64,000 nt of DNA from Pseudoalteromonas rubra (GTDB lineage Bacteria; Pseudomonadota; Gammaproteobacteria; Enterobacterales; Alteromonadaceae): assembly GCF_000967655.1 (NCBI RefSeq), contig NZ_JXYA01000054.1, positions 1-64,000 of the forward strand. The letters run 5' to 3'. How positions within the stretch are numbered: position 1 is the first letter of the stretch; each line of letters opens with the position of its first letter. The notes under the pieces were generated by a model. The model had not been told where the DNA came from. It saw only the letters and a program-made list of their open reading frames with translations, and did not search any database. The translations under genes were made by a program, and so were the position numbers. Below are positions 8,326 through 16,639 of this stretch, one piece after another.

Positions 8326-10101
8326 TTATTCAGCGTCTTTTTGCTGTGCAGTGACGGTGACTGCAAGCTCTTTCAGTGCATCCGGGTTAGCAACGCTCGG
8401 CGCATTGGTCATCAGACACGATGCCTGAGTCGTTTTCGGGAACGCAATCACATCACGGATGTTGTCTGTGCCACACAGCAACATCACCAGGCGGTCAAGG
8501 CCAAACGCCAGACCTGCGTGTGGAGGCGTACCGTACTTCAGTGCGTCCAGCAGGAAGCCGAACTTATCTTGTTGCTCTTGCTCATCAATACCCAGAATAC
8601 GGAAAGCCGCCTGCTGCATATCGTTGTTGTGGATCCGCACTGAGCCACCACCAACTTCATAGCCGTTCAGTACCATGTCGTACGCATCTGAAATAGCGCC
8701 TGCCGGATTAGCTTCCAGCTCTGCCGCTGAAATGTCTTTAGGTGCCGTGAATGGGTGGTGAACTGCATGCAGGTTACCTTCGTCGTCTTCCTCAAACATT
8801 GGGAAGTCAACAACCCACAGTGGTGCCCACTGACCCAGGTTGGTCAGCTCAAGGTCCAGACCTACTTTCAGACGCAGTGCACCCATTGCTTCGTTAACCA
8901 CGTTGCGCTTGTCAGCACCGAACAAAATGATGTCGCCGGTCTGTGCGTTAGTGCGTTCAAGAATACCTTTGATCACTTCTTCGTTCAGGAACTTAGCAAT
9001 TGGCGACTGAATACCTTCAAGGCCAGCGTCCAGATCGTTGACCTTCATCCAGGCCAGACCTTTTGCACCATAGATGCCAACAAACTTGGTGTACTCATCA
9101 ATTTGCTTACGAGATAGTGACGCACCACCCGGTACAGTCAACACCGCCACGCGGCCTTTTTCATCGTTTGCAGGACCTGCCAGTACTTTGAATTCGACGT
9201 CCTTAACCAAGTCGGCAACGTCGATCAGTTCTAGCGGGTTACGTAAGTCCGGCTTGTCTGAACCGTAACGACGCATGGCTTCCTCGTAGCTCATGACCGG
9301 GAACTGGCCCAGATCAACGTCAAGCAGTTCTTGCCACATTTCACAGATCAAACGCTCAGTGATATCACGCACCTGTGCGGATGTCATGAACGAGGTTTCT
9401 AAATCGATTTGAGTGAATTCAGGCTGGCGATCAGCACGTAAGTCTTCATCACGGAAACATTTAACAATCTGGTAGTAACGGTCAAAGCCAGACATCATTA
9501 GCAACTGTTTAAACAGCTGAGGCGACTGTGGCAACGCGTAGAAGCTGCCTTTATGCACTCGGCTTGGTACCAGATAGTCGCGTGCACCTTCTGGTGTTGC
9601 TTTTGTCAGTACCGGCGTTTCGATGTCCAGGAAATCATTGCTGTCTAAGAAGCGACGTACAAAGCTCGAAGCTTTCGCGCGCAATTTAATGCGGTCACTC
9701 ATTTCCAGACGACGCAGGTCAAGATAACGGTAAGTCAGGCGACGCTCTTCTGAGTTTTCCTGGTTAAAGTCCAGAGGCAAAGGTTCTGCACGGTTGATGA
9801 TAGTCAGGCCAGTGCCCAGGATCTCAACCTCACCAGTGGCCATGTCCTGATTGATTTGGCTCTCTGGGCGCGCACGAACAGTACCTGTAACCTGAACACA
9901 AAACTCTTGACGTAAAGTGTTTGCAACATCCATCAGGCCTTCTACTTCAGGATCAAACACGACCTGGACCAAACCTTCGCGATCTCGCAGATCAATGAAG
10001 ATCAAACCACCCAGATCACGACGTTTGTTGATCCAACCACATAGCTCCACTTCCTGACCTACATGGTCCTTGTTTAATTTTCCGCAGTATATTGAGCGCA
10101 T
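8326..10101 (-). CDS. aspS: Aspartate--tRNA ligase
   Basis: Cytosolic class IIb synthetase that charges tRNA-Asp. The 591-aa length matches the bacterial type. It has an N-terminal anticodon-binding OB domain ([23 protein letters not shown]), motif 2 ([19 protein letters not shown]), the bacterial insertion domain (about 290-420, with [13 protein letters not shown]) and motif 3 ([15 protein letters not shown]). It is monocistronic, with its own terminator. The DUF72 gene diverges upstream, an arrangement also seen near E. coli aspS (yecE). Confidence 0.98.
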   Translation of the reverse strand: MRSIYCGKLNKDHVGQEVELCGWINKRRDLGGLIFIDLRDREGLVQVVFDPEVEGLMDVANTLRQEFCVQVTGTVRARPESQINQDMATGEVEILGTGLTIINRAEPLPLDFNQENSEERRLTYRYLDLRRLEMSDRIKLRAKASSFVRRFLDSNDFLDIETPVLTKATPEGARDYLVPSRVHKGSFYALPQSPQLFKQLLMMSGFDRYYQIVKCFRDEDLRADRQPEFTQIDLETSFMTSAQVRDITERLICEMWQELLDVDLGQFPVMSYEEAMRRYGSDKPDLRNPLELIDVADLVKDVEFKVLAGPANDEKGRVAVLTVPGGASLSRKQIDEYTKFVGIYGAKGLAWMKVNDLDAGLEGIQSPIAKFLNEEVIKGILERTNAQTGDIILFGADKRNVVNEAMGALRLKVGLDLELTNLGQWAPLWVVDFPMFEEDDEGNLHAVHHPFTAPKDISAAELEANPAGAISDAYDMVLNGYEVGGGSVRIHNNDMQQAAFRILGIDEQEQQDKFGFLLDALKYGTPPHAGLAFGLDRLVMLLCGTDNIRDVIAFPKTTQASCLMTNAPSVANPDALKELAVTVTAQQKDAE

Positions 10102-10279
10102 AATAATCCTATTTGCCTACTAACTCTAAAGGGCATAATGAATGATAAATTTAATCGCCAATTATATAAAATTGCCACGCTTTGTCATCCCACAAAACCG
10201 GGATTCTTTCGCTGTTACGATTTTTTCTCCATCTGGACTTTGTTAGACTCTTCTTTAAGTCAATCAGGGAGCAAATTTC

Positions 10280-11128
10280 ATGCTGTATTTGGGGTGTCCT
10301 CAGTGGAGCTCTGCACACTGGAAAGGTCGGTTTTTCAGCAGCGACTGCAAAGCCGCGGATATGTTAAGCGAATATACGCAGATCTTTAACAGTGTTGAGG
10401 GCAATACCAGCTTCTATGCCAGCCCAAAACCAGACACCATCGCCACCTGGTCAAATGCGGTGCCAGAAGACTTTCGCTTTACCTTTAAAATACCCAAACA
10501 GATCTCTCATGAGCTGGCATTGACTCATTGTCAGCAAGAACTCAGGCAATGGCTCGAGCTGTTTTCGCCATTATTTTCACAACTTGGGATGGTGCTGCTG
10601 CAACTGCCTGCCAGCTGTAGCCCGCAATATCTTGGCCGGATAGCCGATTTTATCGCACAATTACCTGAGGAGTTGACCCTGGGTATCGAAGTCAGGCACA
10701 GAGCATTTTTTGCCAAAGGCGACGCTGAAAAGCGTTTTAATCAGCTGCTGATGCAGACCGGTGTAAATCGCATCATTATGGATACTCGGCCTTTGTTTAG
10801 TGAATCGCCCAGTACCCCGGCCATTATTGATGCCCAGCAAAAGAAACCGCGCGTGCCCGTTAATGTGATTGCAACGGCTCAGGCGCCCATGCTGCGTTTT
10901 GTCGGGTGTTCAGATTTGGCTGCAAACCGCGCTTTTTATGCCCCCTGGCTCAACAAAATTCGTGACTGGTTAAATGAGGGGCGTACCCCGTATGTGTTCT
11001 TTCACACCGCCGATAATTATGATGCACCTCTGCTGGCCAGGCAGTTTATTCAGGATCTGGGCGTTGCCCATCAAGTACTCGAGCCATTTCCGGCAGAGCG
11101 CCAACCACAGCAACAGGCGTTAATTTAA
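10280..11128 (+). CDS. yecE: DUF72 family protein (YecE-like)
   Basis: The 282-aa protein begins MLYLGCPQWSSAHWKGRFF, the typical DUF72 opening. Family features include YTQIFNSVEGNTSFYASP, FRFTFKIPKQISHEL, LGIEVRHRAFF and YVFFHTADNYDAPLLARQF. The fold is a TIM-type barrel; the biochemical role is not established. An upstream in-frame extension exists, but this ATG fits the family N-terminus. The gene is divergent from aspS. Confidence 0.85.
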   Translation: MLYLGCPQWSSAHWKGRFFSSDCKAADMLSEYTQIFNSVEGNTSFYASPKPDTIATWSNAVPEDFRFTFKIPKQISHELALTHCQQELRQWLELFSPLFSQLGMVLLQLPASCSPQYLGRIADFIAQLPEELTLGIEVRHRAFFAKGDAEKRFNQLLMQTGVNRIIMDTRPLFSESPSTPAIIDAQQKKPRVPVNVIATAQAPMLRFVGCSDLAANRAFYAPWLNKIRDWLNEGRTPYVFFHTADNYDAPLLARQFIQDLGVAHQVLEPFPAERQPQQQALI

Positions 11129-11132
11129 GCGC

Positions 11133-11161
11133 TTGACAAATATCTGGTTTTACAGGATGTT
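11133..11161 (+). promoter_or_regulatory. Possible promoter of the small RiPP-like gene
   Basis: A perfect -35 box, TTGACA (11133-11138), lies just after the DUF72 stop. The -10 region 17 bases on (GATGTT, 11156-11161) is weak, so strength or activator dependence cannot be judged. It places a start about 30 bases before the small ORF. Confidence 0.4.
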
Positions 11162-11195
11162 AAAAGGTGAATAAAACAACAATAAGGAAAATACC

Positions 11196-11360
11196 ATGCG
11201 TTTAAAACTCAATAAAAAACCTGTAAAACAACTTTCTGACGACCAGTCTGCACTCCCAGCCAAAGCAACCCGAGCTGTCGGTGGTGCAGGCAGAGCAGAG
11301 CTGCAGAAAAGCGGTGGTAACTCACGCGCATCTGATTGCTGTGCGATGACAGATAACTAA
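11196..11360 (+). CDS. Small RiPP-like precursor peptide (54 aa), putative
   Basis: This ORF starts MRLKLNKKPVKQLSDDQ, has ALPAKATRAVGG at residues 19-30 and ends SDCCAMTDN. AAGGA sits 7 bases before the ATG and a terminator-like hairpin follows 10 bases after the stop. The basic KLNKK start, the LSDD...LP...AT pattern and a double-glycine hinge at 29-30 resemble leader peptides of the small class I lanthipeptide-like precursors annotated in Pseudoalteromonas and Bacteroidetes (recalled family pattern, not searched). The would-be core of 24 residues has four Ser and two adjacent Cys. No lanthionine synthetase, radical SAM enzyme or transporter is nearby, so it is an orphan precursor or an unrelated small protein. 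Confidence 0.6.
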   Translation: MRLKLNKKPVKQLSDDQSALPAKATRAVGGAGRAELQKSGGNSRASDCCAMTDN

Positions 11361-11370
11361 ACACTTAGCC

Positions 11371-11400
11371 GCAGGGCCTGAAACGGCCCTGCTTATTATT
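11371..11400 (+). terminator. Terminator of the small RiPP-like gene
   Basis: GCAGGGCC-TGAAAC-GGCCCTGC is a perfect 8-bp GC-rich stem followed by TTATTATTT. It begins 10 bases after the small ORF stop. The tail overlaps the stop of the convergent GFA-family gene, so the hairpin may separate both transcripts. Confidence 0.75.
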
Positions 11401-11803
11401 TCCGACCCGGCTCTTTACCTTCATAGCGAGGTAAGTCGGCATCCAGATCTTCCCAGTTCGCTTTAGACGTTACATAGTTGTGTGACATTGGCCGCTCCGC
11501 TATATCAGAGTCGAGAATTCCGAGTCGAAGCCTGAGTTTTTCAGGGTTATCCTGATTGGAGCTGTATAAAGGAGACGCACAAATCCCACAGAAGTGACGC
11601 AGCCTGCCAGGTTTAAACGCGTAGTGACGGATATGTTCCTCCCCGGCAATCACTTTTAATTCATCACGACTGACAAATCCGTTGGTGGCATAAGCGGTGC
11701 CAGACGACTTACGACATAAGGAACAGTGGCAATGAATGATACTCGTAATGGCACCACGAAGTTCCAGTTTAACGGCCCCACATAAACAACTCGCCTGATA
11801 CAT
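11396..11803 (-). CDS. GFA (CENP-V) family zinc protein
   Basis: The 135-aa protein belongs to the glutathione-dependent formaldehyde-activating enzyme-like family. The zinc-binding cysteines are visible: Cys6 and Cys8 (SCLCGAV), Cys25, Cys27 and Cys30 (HCHCSLCRKSSGTAYAT) and Cys72 and Cys75 (RHFCGICASPLY). Members vary widely in activity and many have no shown glutathione chemistry, so only the fold and metal site are claimed. It stands alone, convergent with the small peptide gene. Confidence 0.85.
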   Translation of the reverse strand: MYQASCLCGAVKLELRGAITSIIHCHCSLCRKSSGTAYATNGFVSRDELKVIAGEEHIRHYAFKPGRLRHFCGICASPLYSSNQDNPEKLRLRLGILDSDIAERPMSHNYVTSKANWEDLDADLPRYEGKEPGRK

Positions 11804-11873
11804 CTATCTCTTTTCCTGCTATGATCTTGAGCCATTAGCTTAGAATGTTCGTCCCCGGATTACTACCATCGAT

Positions 11874-12395
11874 ATGAATTATTTGCAGTACTTTGCGCAC
11901 TATCCGTCAAGCTTACAAGCACAAATCAAAACCCTTTTGGAAGGCGACAAGCTTGCCGCGTATTTCAGGGGAAAATACCCACACGGCCATCAGTGTCAGA
12001 GCACCCAGGCGCTCTATGATTATTGTCATGATTATAAGAATAAATACCTGAAGAACGTGCCTCGTTTGCATAAAGTCAGCTACGCAAAAGGCCGGGATCT
12101 GATGACAGGTACGCTGGGACATCACAGCCAGACACGTAAACAGCATGGCAGAAAAGTCAAAACCCGCTATGAAATTGCCCTGTCCCAGCAGCTGAAATAT
12201 GCCCCGGAGGCGGTATTAAGGGCACTGGTTGTACACGAGCTGGCTCACTTCAAAGAGCTGGATCATAACAAAGCGTTTTATCAGCTTTGCTGTCATATGG
12301 AACCGGATTACCACCAACTGGAGCTGGATCTCAGACTATTTATTGTGCTCGACAGACTGGGCGCAAACTTTTATCACAGCGGCGCCCAGCAATAG
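11874..12395 (+). CDS. ygjP: YgjP-like M48-type metallopeptidase (DUF45)
   Basis: The 173-aa cytosolic protein has a zinc signature, HELAHFKELDH (His121, Glu122, His125, His131), preceded by RYEIALSQQLKYAPEAVLRALVV. YgjP proteins belong to the DUF45/SprT-like group; E. coli YgjP has been reported as a UTP pyrophosphatase, but function here is not proven. The stop lies 4 bases from the convergent M48 lipoprotein stop, with no terminator hairpin between them. Confidence 0.85.
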   Translation: MNYLQYFAHYPSSLQAQIKTLLEGDKLAAYFRGKYPHGHQCQSTQALYDYCHDYKNKYLKNVPRLHKVSYAKGRDLMTGTLGHHSQTRKQHGRKVKTRYEIALSQQLKYAPEAVLRALVVHELAHFKELDHNKAFYQLCCHMEPDYHQLELDLRLFIVLDRLGANFYHSGAQQ

Positions 12396-12399
12396 TGGC

Positions 12400-13200
12400 T
12401 TATTTACAGGCGGGGTTACGACCCTGACGCTTGGCATCCGCAGCCTGTGAATTGGCTTGTGCCATTTTGCTTTGTAATAAGGCAATGCGGTTTTCGGGTG
12501 AGGGGTGCGTTGATAAAAACTCCGCCGGGCGCTCTCCTCCCGCCTTGTTCATATTCTGCCAAAGCTCAACCGCCCCCTGCGGATTAAACCCGGCTTTGGC
12601 CATCAGCTCCAGGCCAATCACATCCGCCTCACTCTCATGGCTGCGGCTAAAAGGCAATGTAATGCCATATTGTGCGCCCAAGCCCAGCCCCTGCATTATG
12701 GCATTACGGTATTGCACATTGCCCATTTCCAGCGCCACGTTGCCTGCCTGCAAGCCAATTTGCAATAAGCTGTTTTGTGAGACACGCTCATTGGCATGCT
12801 GAGCGATAACATGACCCACTTCGTGGCCCATTACGGCTGCCAGTTGGTGCTGATCTTTGGCAACATTCAAAAGTCCGGTGTGTACGCCAATCTTGCCTCC
12901 GGGCAAAGCAAACGCATTGGCACTGGGCTCCTTGAAGACCACCACTTCCCATTGCTGCTGCGCATACTGCGCCGGTAGCTGAGCTATCAGTGCATCTGCA
13001 ATACACTGTACATAACGATTGGTTTTTGCGCTTTTTTCAATCGTCTGTTCCTGCTTCATTTGCTCAAAACTGGCTACGCCCATTTCATCCATTTGTTGCT
13101 CTGAGTAAAGCGCTATCTGCGTGCGCCCGGTCGGGGACGTTTTACATCCCATAAGCGTCACGGCAATGGCAACCGCTGCCACTATTTTTTTATTCATCAC
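12400..13200 (-). CDS. M48 family metallopeptidase, lipoprotein (LoiP/YggG-like)
   Basis: The 266-aa protein has a lipoprotein signal with lipobox LMGC (Cys19), so it is anchored in the periplasm, probably at the outer membrane. The zinc motif HEVGH (126-130) and third ligand Glu191 in SHESEADVIGLELM are intact, and PSANAFALPGGKIGVHTGLL is the usual M48 substrate-groove segment. The family includes envelope quality-control proteases (LoiP, BepA), but it lacks BepA's TPR domain. Monocistronic. Confidence 0.9.
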   Translation of the reverse strand: MMNKKIVAAVAIAVTLMGCKTSPTGRTQIALYSEQQMDEMGVASFEQMKQEQTIEKSAKTNRYVQCIADALIAQLPAQYAQQQWEVVVFKEPSANAFALPGGKIGVHTGLLNVAKDQHQLAAVMGHEVGHVIAQHANERVSQNSLLQIGLQAGNVALEMGNVQYRNAIMQGLGLGAQYGITLPFSRSHESEADVIGLELMAKAGFNPQGAVELWQNMNKAGGERPAEFLSTHPSPENRIALLQSKMAQANSQAADAKRQGRNPACK

Positions 13201-13267
13201 CCTGTACCTGCTGAAACTAAGTTATCTACTATTTTAAAAGGAGACCTGAGTCTATGCAAATCACCAA

Positions 13268-13296
13268 TAAAAAAGCCCGCTGGTGCGGGCTTTAAA
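13268..13296 (-). terminator. Intrinsic terminator of grpE
   Basis: AAAGCCCGC-TGGT-GCGGGCTTT (13272-13293) is followed on the minus strand by a run of U (the A run at 13268-13274). It lies about 25 bases after the grpE stop. Confidence 0.9.
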
Positions 13297-13318
13297 ATCA
13301 ATATGTTATTACTCTGGA

Positions 13319-13930
13319 CTAGTCTGCTGCCTTAGATACCATCACCATCGCAGGGCGCAGTAAACGGCCATTCAGGGTGTACCCTTTTTGCATAACGGCC
13401 AGTACAGTGTTTGGAGATACATCGTTGCTAGGCTGCATCGACATCGCCTGGTGCAGTTCAGGGTTGAATGCCTCACCCTGAGGGCTAACCGCTTCAACAC
13501 CGAACTTAGCCAGTGCGTCATTGAATGATTTCAGTGTCATTTCAATGCCTTCAATAATGGATTTTGTCGCTTCGTTTTCTTTGTCGGCAAACTCAATTGC
13601 ACGCTCCAGGTTATCAACCACAGGTAACAACTCATTTGAAAACTTTTCCAGCGCGAACTTCTGTGCTTTTTCTACGTCCTGTGCGGCACGACGACGCACG
13701 TTCTCGGCGTCAGCAGCAGCACGGATCACACTGTCTTTTTGACCTTCAATTGTTTGCTTAGCCGCTTCCAGTTCTGCATACAGACCTGCAATCTCTTCTT
13801 CTGGGCTCAACTCAGCTTGCTCAGTTTGTGCACTCTCTTGCGCTTGTTCAGCTTGCTCTGCCGCGTTTTCCTGTACGTCTTCTTGCACTAACTCTTGTTC
13901 CTGCTCTTGGGCTTTTGTCTGCTCAGACAT
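13319..13930 (-). CDS. grpE: GrpE, nucleotide exchange factor of DnaK
   Basis: Cytosolic co-chaperone that releases ADP from DnaK, 203 aa. It has an acidic Gln/Glu-rich N-terminal tail (1 to about 45), a long dimerising helix ([26 protein letters not shown] in part) and the C-terminal beta wing ending [23 protein letters not shown]. The sigma-32 promoter 30-60 bases ahead explains heat control. An HrcA-like repressor gene lies immediately upstream in the same direction. dnaK and dnaJ are not in the window. Confidence 0.97.
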   Translation of the reverse strand: MSEQTKAQEQEQELVQEDVQENAAEQAEQAQESAQTEQAELSPEEEIAGLYAELEAAKQTIEGQKDSVIRAAADAENVRRRAAQDVEKAQKFALEKFSNELLPVVDNLERAIEFADKENEATKSIIEGIEMTLKSFNDALAKFGVEAVSPQGEAFNPELHQAMSMQPSNDVSPNTVLAVMQKGYTLNGRLLRPAMVMVSKAAD

Positions 13931-13967
13931 GAAAAATTCTCTCCGATTCTTTACAACTGCCGTAATT

Positions 13968-13993
13968 ATGGGGATTCAAATTCGTTATTCAAG
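13968..13993 (-). promoter_or_regulatory. sigma-32 (RpoH) heat-shock promoter of grpE
   Basis: The minus strand reads CTTGAA (13988-13993), 14 bases of spacer, then CCCCAT (13968-13973) followed by AATT. This matches the sigma-32 consensus CTTGAAA-N(13-14)-CCCCATNT very closely. It begins in the last codons of the hrcA-like gene and would start transcription near 13960, about 30 bases before the grpE ATG. Confidence 0.9.
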
Positions 13994-14978
13994 CTTCTTT
14001 TTTTGGGATTTGTGTAAATTCGCTGATTATTGCCTCAATCGGCGCATCCGCCGGACAAATCACACAAAAACGACTCTGATATTCGCTGGCCGTAAAATAA
14101 GGCACACTCAACACCACAAATCGTTCCAGATTCAGATAACTCAGCTCACTGCCCAATAATACCGACAGGCCGTTCTTCAGTGCCAGTCTGTCTTCTACCT
14201 GATGTAAAAAGCTCACGCCCAGATTGAGTTCATTGTGTCCTTCGAGGCGGTTATACAAATAACGTTCTCCGACCACAATGCTGTTATCGGTGCCCAGCTG
14301 TAAGCTTAACTCGCGGCTCCACTGCATCAGGGAGCCACGGCAATCGGCCATCGCGCTTTTCGCCATGGCTCGCATTCGGTGTAACCCTTCTTTAAGCGTT
14401 TGCTGACTAAACACCGTGTTCATCCAGGCTGCGAACTGATAGCGTACCGGATCAGAATTAGACTCAGGCTTATTGATAAGAATGTTGTTAGACTGGCCCG
14501 TGCGGTCAATCAGCAATACCAGCCAGTGCTTACGGTCAAAGTCTAACACCTCTACCCGAAATATGGTCTGCTCGCTTACTTGCGGCAAACCAACAATACA
14601 GCACACCTGATACTTTTGGCTCAAGGTATGGGCAAAGCCCGTGAGCTGTTCACGCTCTGGCTCCCAATAAGGGGCAATCTCTTCCAGTCCAAAATATTCC
14701 TGTAACCAGTATTTGATCCCCTGATCAGATGGGACACGCCCGGCCGACGTATGCGGCGAAAATAGTAACCCCTGGTTTTCCAGGCGTGCCATGGCATTAC
14801 GGACTGTGGCAGAGCACACCGCCATACCTTTTAATTTTGCTATCTTACTCGATGCCACAGGATGCCCTTCACCATTACAGTAAAGACTCATTACAGCAGA
14901 GAAGACTTGTTTATCACGTGCACTAAGTTTCATAACATCATAAATAAGGTTAAATTTGCGAGTTTCAAGCGAATTCAT
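13989..14978 (-). CDS. hrcA: HrcA-like heat-inducible transcription repressor
   Basis: The N-terminal winged helix is clearly HrcA: SARDKQVFSAVMSLYCNGEG, ATVRNAMARLENQGL and HTSAGRVPSDQGIKYWL. The middle and C-terminal domains are diverged. I start at 14978 (MNSLETRKFNL, 329 aa); the longest frame to 15038 would overlap nadK, and a shorter start at 14933 (MKLSARDK) is possible, since neither has a strong ribosome site. HrcA normally binds CIRCE elements, but I see no TTAGCACTC-N9-GAGTGCTAA here. A different inverted repeat (14990-15013) sits ahead of the gene. HrcA is uncommon in gammaproteobacteria, where sigma-32 usually governs heat shock. Confidence 0.8.
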   Translation of the reverse strand: MNSLETRKFNLIYDVMKLSARDKQVFSAVMSLYCNGEGHPVASSKIAKLKGMAVCSATVRNAMARLENQGLLFSPHTSAGRVPSDQGIKYWLQEYFGLEEIAPYWEPEREQLTGFAHTLSQKYQVCCIVGLPQVSEQTIFRVEVLDFDRKHWLVLLIDRTGQSNNILINKPESNSDPVRYQFAAWMNTVFSQQTLKEGLHRMRAMAKSAMADCRGSLMQWSRELSLQLGTDNSIVVGERYLYNRLEGHNELNLGVSFLHQVEDRLALKNGLSVLLGSELSYLNLERFVVLSVPYFTASEYQSRFCVICPADAPIEAIISEFTQIPKKEA

Positions 14979-14989
14979 TTTAAGATAAT

Positions 14990-15013
14990 CTTGGCGACAG
15001 ATAATTTGCCAAG
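14990..15013. promoter_or_regulatory. Inverted repeat in the hrcA-nadK divergent region
   Basis: CTTGGC (14990-14995), 12 bases, then GCCAAG (15008-15013). It lies in the 47 bases between the two divergent starts and its right arm overlaps the nadK ribosome site AAGGA. It could be the operator of the adjacent HrcA-like repressor. The 6-bp arms are short, so chance is possible. Confidence 0.35.
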
Positions 15014-15025
15014 GAAACTCACCGA

Positions 15026-15910
15026 ATGAGCGCACCATTTAAAACCATCGGCCTGATTGGAAAACCAAACCATGATGGCGCTGCCCTGACATTACAACGC
15101 CTGTACACTTTTTTGCAAGCACTTGGCTATGAAGTTTTTGTGGAGCAGCGAGTTGGCAAACAAATCGCAGAACTGCCCGACTCACACATACTCGATGTGG
15201 TTGCGCTGGGCGAGCGCTGCGACCTGGCCGTCGTCGTTGGCGGCGATGGCAACATGCTGGGTGCAGCCCGGGTGCTGGCCAGGTTTGATGTCGCCGTAAT
15301 TGGCGTCAATCGCGGAAATCTGGGATTTTTAACCGATCTCGATCCGGACGACTTTGAAGCCGAACTGGAACAAGTGTTGAGTGGTAAATTTGTTGCCGAG
15401 CAGCGCTTTTTACTGGAAGTCGAAGTCTTTCGTCATGCCGAATTGAAAAGTGCCAATCTGGCGGTCAATGAAGCCGTACTGCATGCCGATAAAGTTGCTC
15501 ACATGATTGAGTTTGAAGCCTTTATTGACGATCAATTTGTCTTTTCGCAACGCTCAGATGGCCTGATAGTCACCACCCCTACGGGCTCTACTGCATACTC
15601 ATTGTCCGGTGGCGGTCCTATTTTAACACCGGAGCTCAACGCCATGGCTTTGGTTCCCATGTTCCCACATACGCTGTCCAGCAGACCGCTCGTGGTCGAT
15701 GCCAGTAAACAGGTCAAACTCAAACTCAGCCCGGAAAACACCGCCAGCTTACAGGTCAGTTGTGACAGTCATGTGGTACTTGCACTGCTTCCCGGAGATG
15801 AAGTGGTCATTAAAAAAGCAGAAAAAAAGCTCCGTTTGATCCACCCCGAGAGCTATTCCTACTACAATGTTCTGAGACAGAAATTAAATTGGGGCAGCAG
15901 GCTTTACTAA
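15026..15910 (+). CDS. nadK: NAD kinase
   Basis: Cytosolic ATP-dependent kinase that makes NADP from NAD, 294 aa. It has the nucleotide motif [13 protein letters not shown] with GGDGN at 72-76, the NE/D segment [11 protein letters not shown], and [21 protein letters not shown] lies 10 bases ahead of the ATG. grpE, hrcA, nadK and recN are neighbours in many gammaproteobacteria; E. coli has grpE-nadK-recN, and here hrcA and an orphan gene are inserted. Confidence 0.97.
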   Translation: MSAPFKTIGLIGKPNHDGAALTLQRLYTFLQALGYEVFVEQRVGKQIAELPDSHILDVVALGERCDLAVVVGGDGNMLGAARVLARFDVAVIGVNRGNLGFLTDLDPDDFEAELEQVLSGKFVAEQRFLLEVEVFRHAELKSANLAVNEAVLHADKVAHMIEFEAFIDDQFVFSQRSDGLIVTTPTGSTAYSLSGGGPILTPELNAMALVPMFPHTLSSRPLVVDASKQVKLKLSPENTASLQVSCDSHVVLALLPGDEVVIKKAEKKLRLIHPESYSYYNVLRQKLNWGSRLY

Positions 15911-15972
15911 GCGCCACAAGTTCAGCAGAATAAGTGAAATTTGTTTTCTATTTTAGGGAAAAGTAAACCAAC

Positions 15973-16548
15973 ATGAGCTACGTTGTTTTCGTATCTATCA
16001 CCTTATTGATCACCATTTTAGGGGTCTATGTGGTGATTGAGAATAACCGCAAAAAAGCACGCGAAGCCGAAAAGCGGGTGTTCAATGAGCGCCTCAAAGA
16101 GATCAGCAGTCACTTTAAAAGTAAAATAAGTGAATTTGTGAGTTACAAGCTGATCAGACCCAAGCATGCACCGCAATTTAACGCCATTGTCGGCAACTTT
16201 TTTGTTGTCCAGGCGCATAATGATGAAAATCTGGAAGCACTGGAACGTGTTACTGATCACTTACTTGCCACGGTTGGTAATGAGCTGAATAAATGCCGTG
16301 AAAATGGCAATATGGAGCTACTAGCCGACCAGCTGTTTATGTTCGTCAGTGAGCTGCCTTCAGCCGGTATTGCCTATAATAAGGCGTTTTACAATGAAAT
16401 TTTGCCTGCCCTGATCTCGCGGATCCAGACGCCGGACACACCAGTACAAACCGACACGCAAGAAGCAGAGCAGAGCGAGGAAGACGCCACAGCTCAAACA
16501 GAAAATAACGACCCTTCTGTGCAACAACAAAAAGCCGCGGCACTTTAA
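15973..16548 (+). CDS. Hypothetical membrane-anchored protein, 191 aa
   Basis: I do not recognise a named family. One N-terminal membrane helix (about 3-22, YVVFVSITLLITILGVYVVI) is followed by a basic stretch (NNRKKAREAEKR), a predicted helical cytoplasmic domain (about 40-145) and an acidic, Gln/Thr-rich tail from about 155. The product would be an inner-membrane protein facing the cytoplasm. It lies 62 bases after nadK and 91 before recN in the same direction. The SOS-controlled recN promoter lies beyond it, so it is probably co-transcribed with nadK. Confidence 0.75.
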   Translation: MSYVVFVSITLLITILGVYVVIENNRKKAREAEKRVFNERLKEISSHFKSKISEFVSYKLIRPKHAPQFNAIVGNFFVVQAHNDENLEALERVTDHLLATVGNELNKCRENGNMELLADQLFMFVSELPSAGIAYNKAFYNEILPALISRIQTPDTPVQTDTQEAEQSEEDATAQTENNDPSVQQQKAAAL

Positions 16549-16598
16549 ACAGGCCGCGCACCACAAAACGCAATTTCAAGTTGCATTTCCAAGAAATG

Positions 16599-16614
16599 CT
16601 GTATAGATTAACAG
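16599..16614 (+). promoter_or_regulatory. LexA (SOS) box 1 upstream of recN
   Basis: CTGTATAGATTAACAG matches CTGT-N8-ACAG exactly. It overlaps a probable -10 element (TAGATT at 16604-16609, 17 bases after TTGCAT at 16581-16586), so LexA bound here would block polymerase. Confidence 0.85.
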
Positions 16615-16622
16615 TAATTGTA

Positions 16623-16638
16623 CTGTTTGGATATACAG
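16623..16638 (+). promoter_or_regulatory. LexA (SOS) box 2 upstream of recN
   Basis: CTGTTTGGATATACAG is a second exact CTGT-N8-ACAG element. It ends one base before the recN ATG, so it also covers the weak ribosome site (GGA, 16629-16631). Centres of the two boxes are 24 bases apart, close to two helical turns. E. coli recN likewise has multiple LexA sites. Confidence 0.85.
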
Positions 16639-16639
16639 C

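Noticed and set aside
13931-15025. CIRCE element for the HrcA-like protein
   Set aside because: Searched by eye for TTAGCACTC-N9-GAGTGCTAA and close variants; only an unrelated 6-bp dyad was found.
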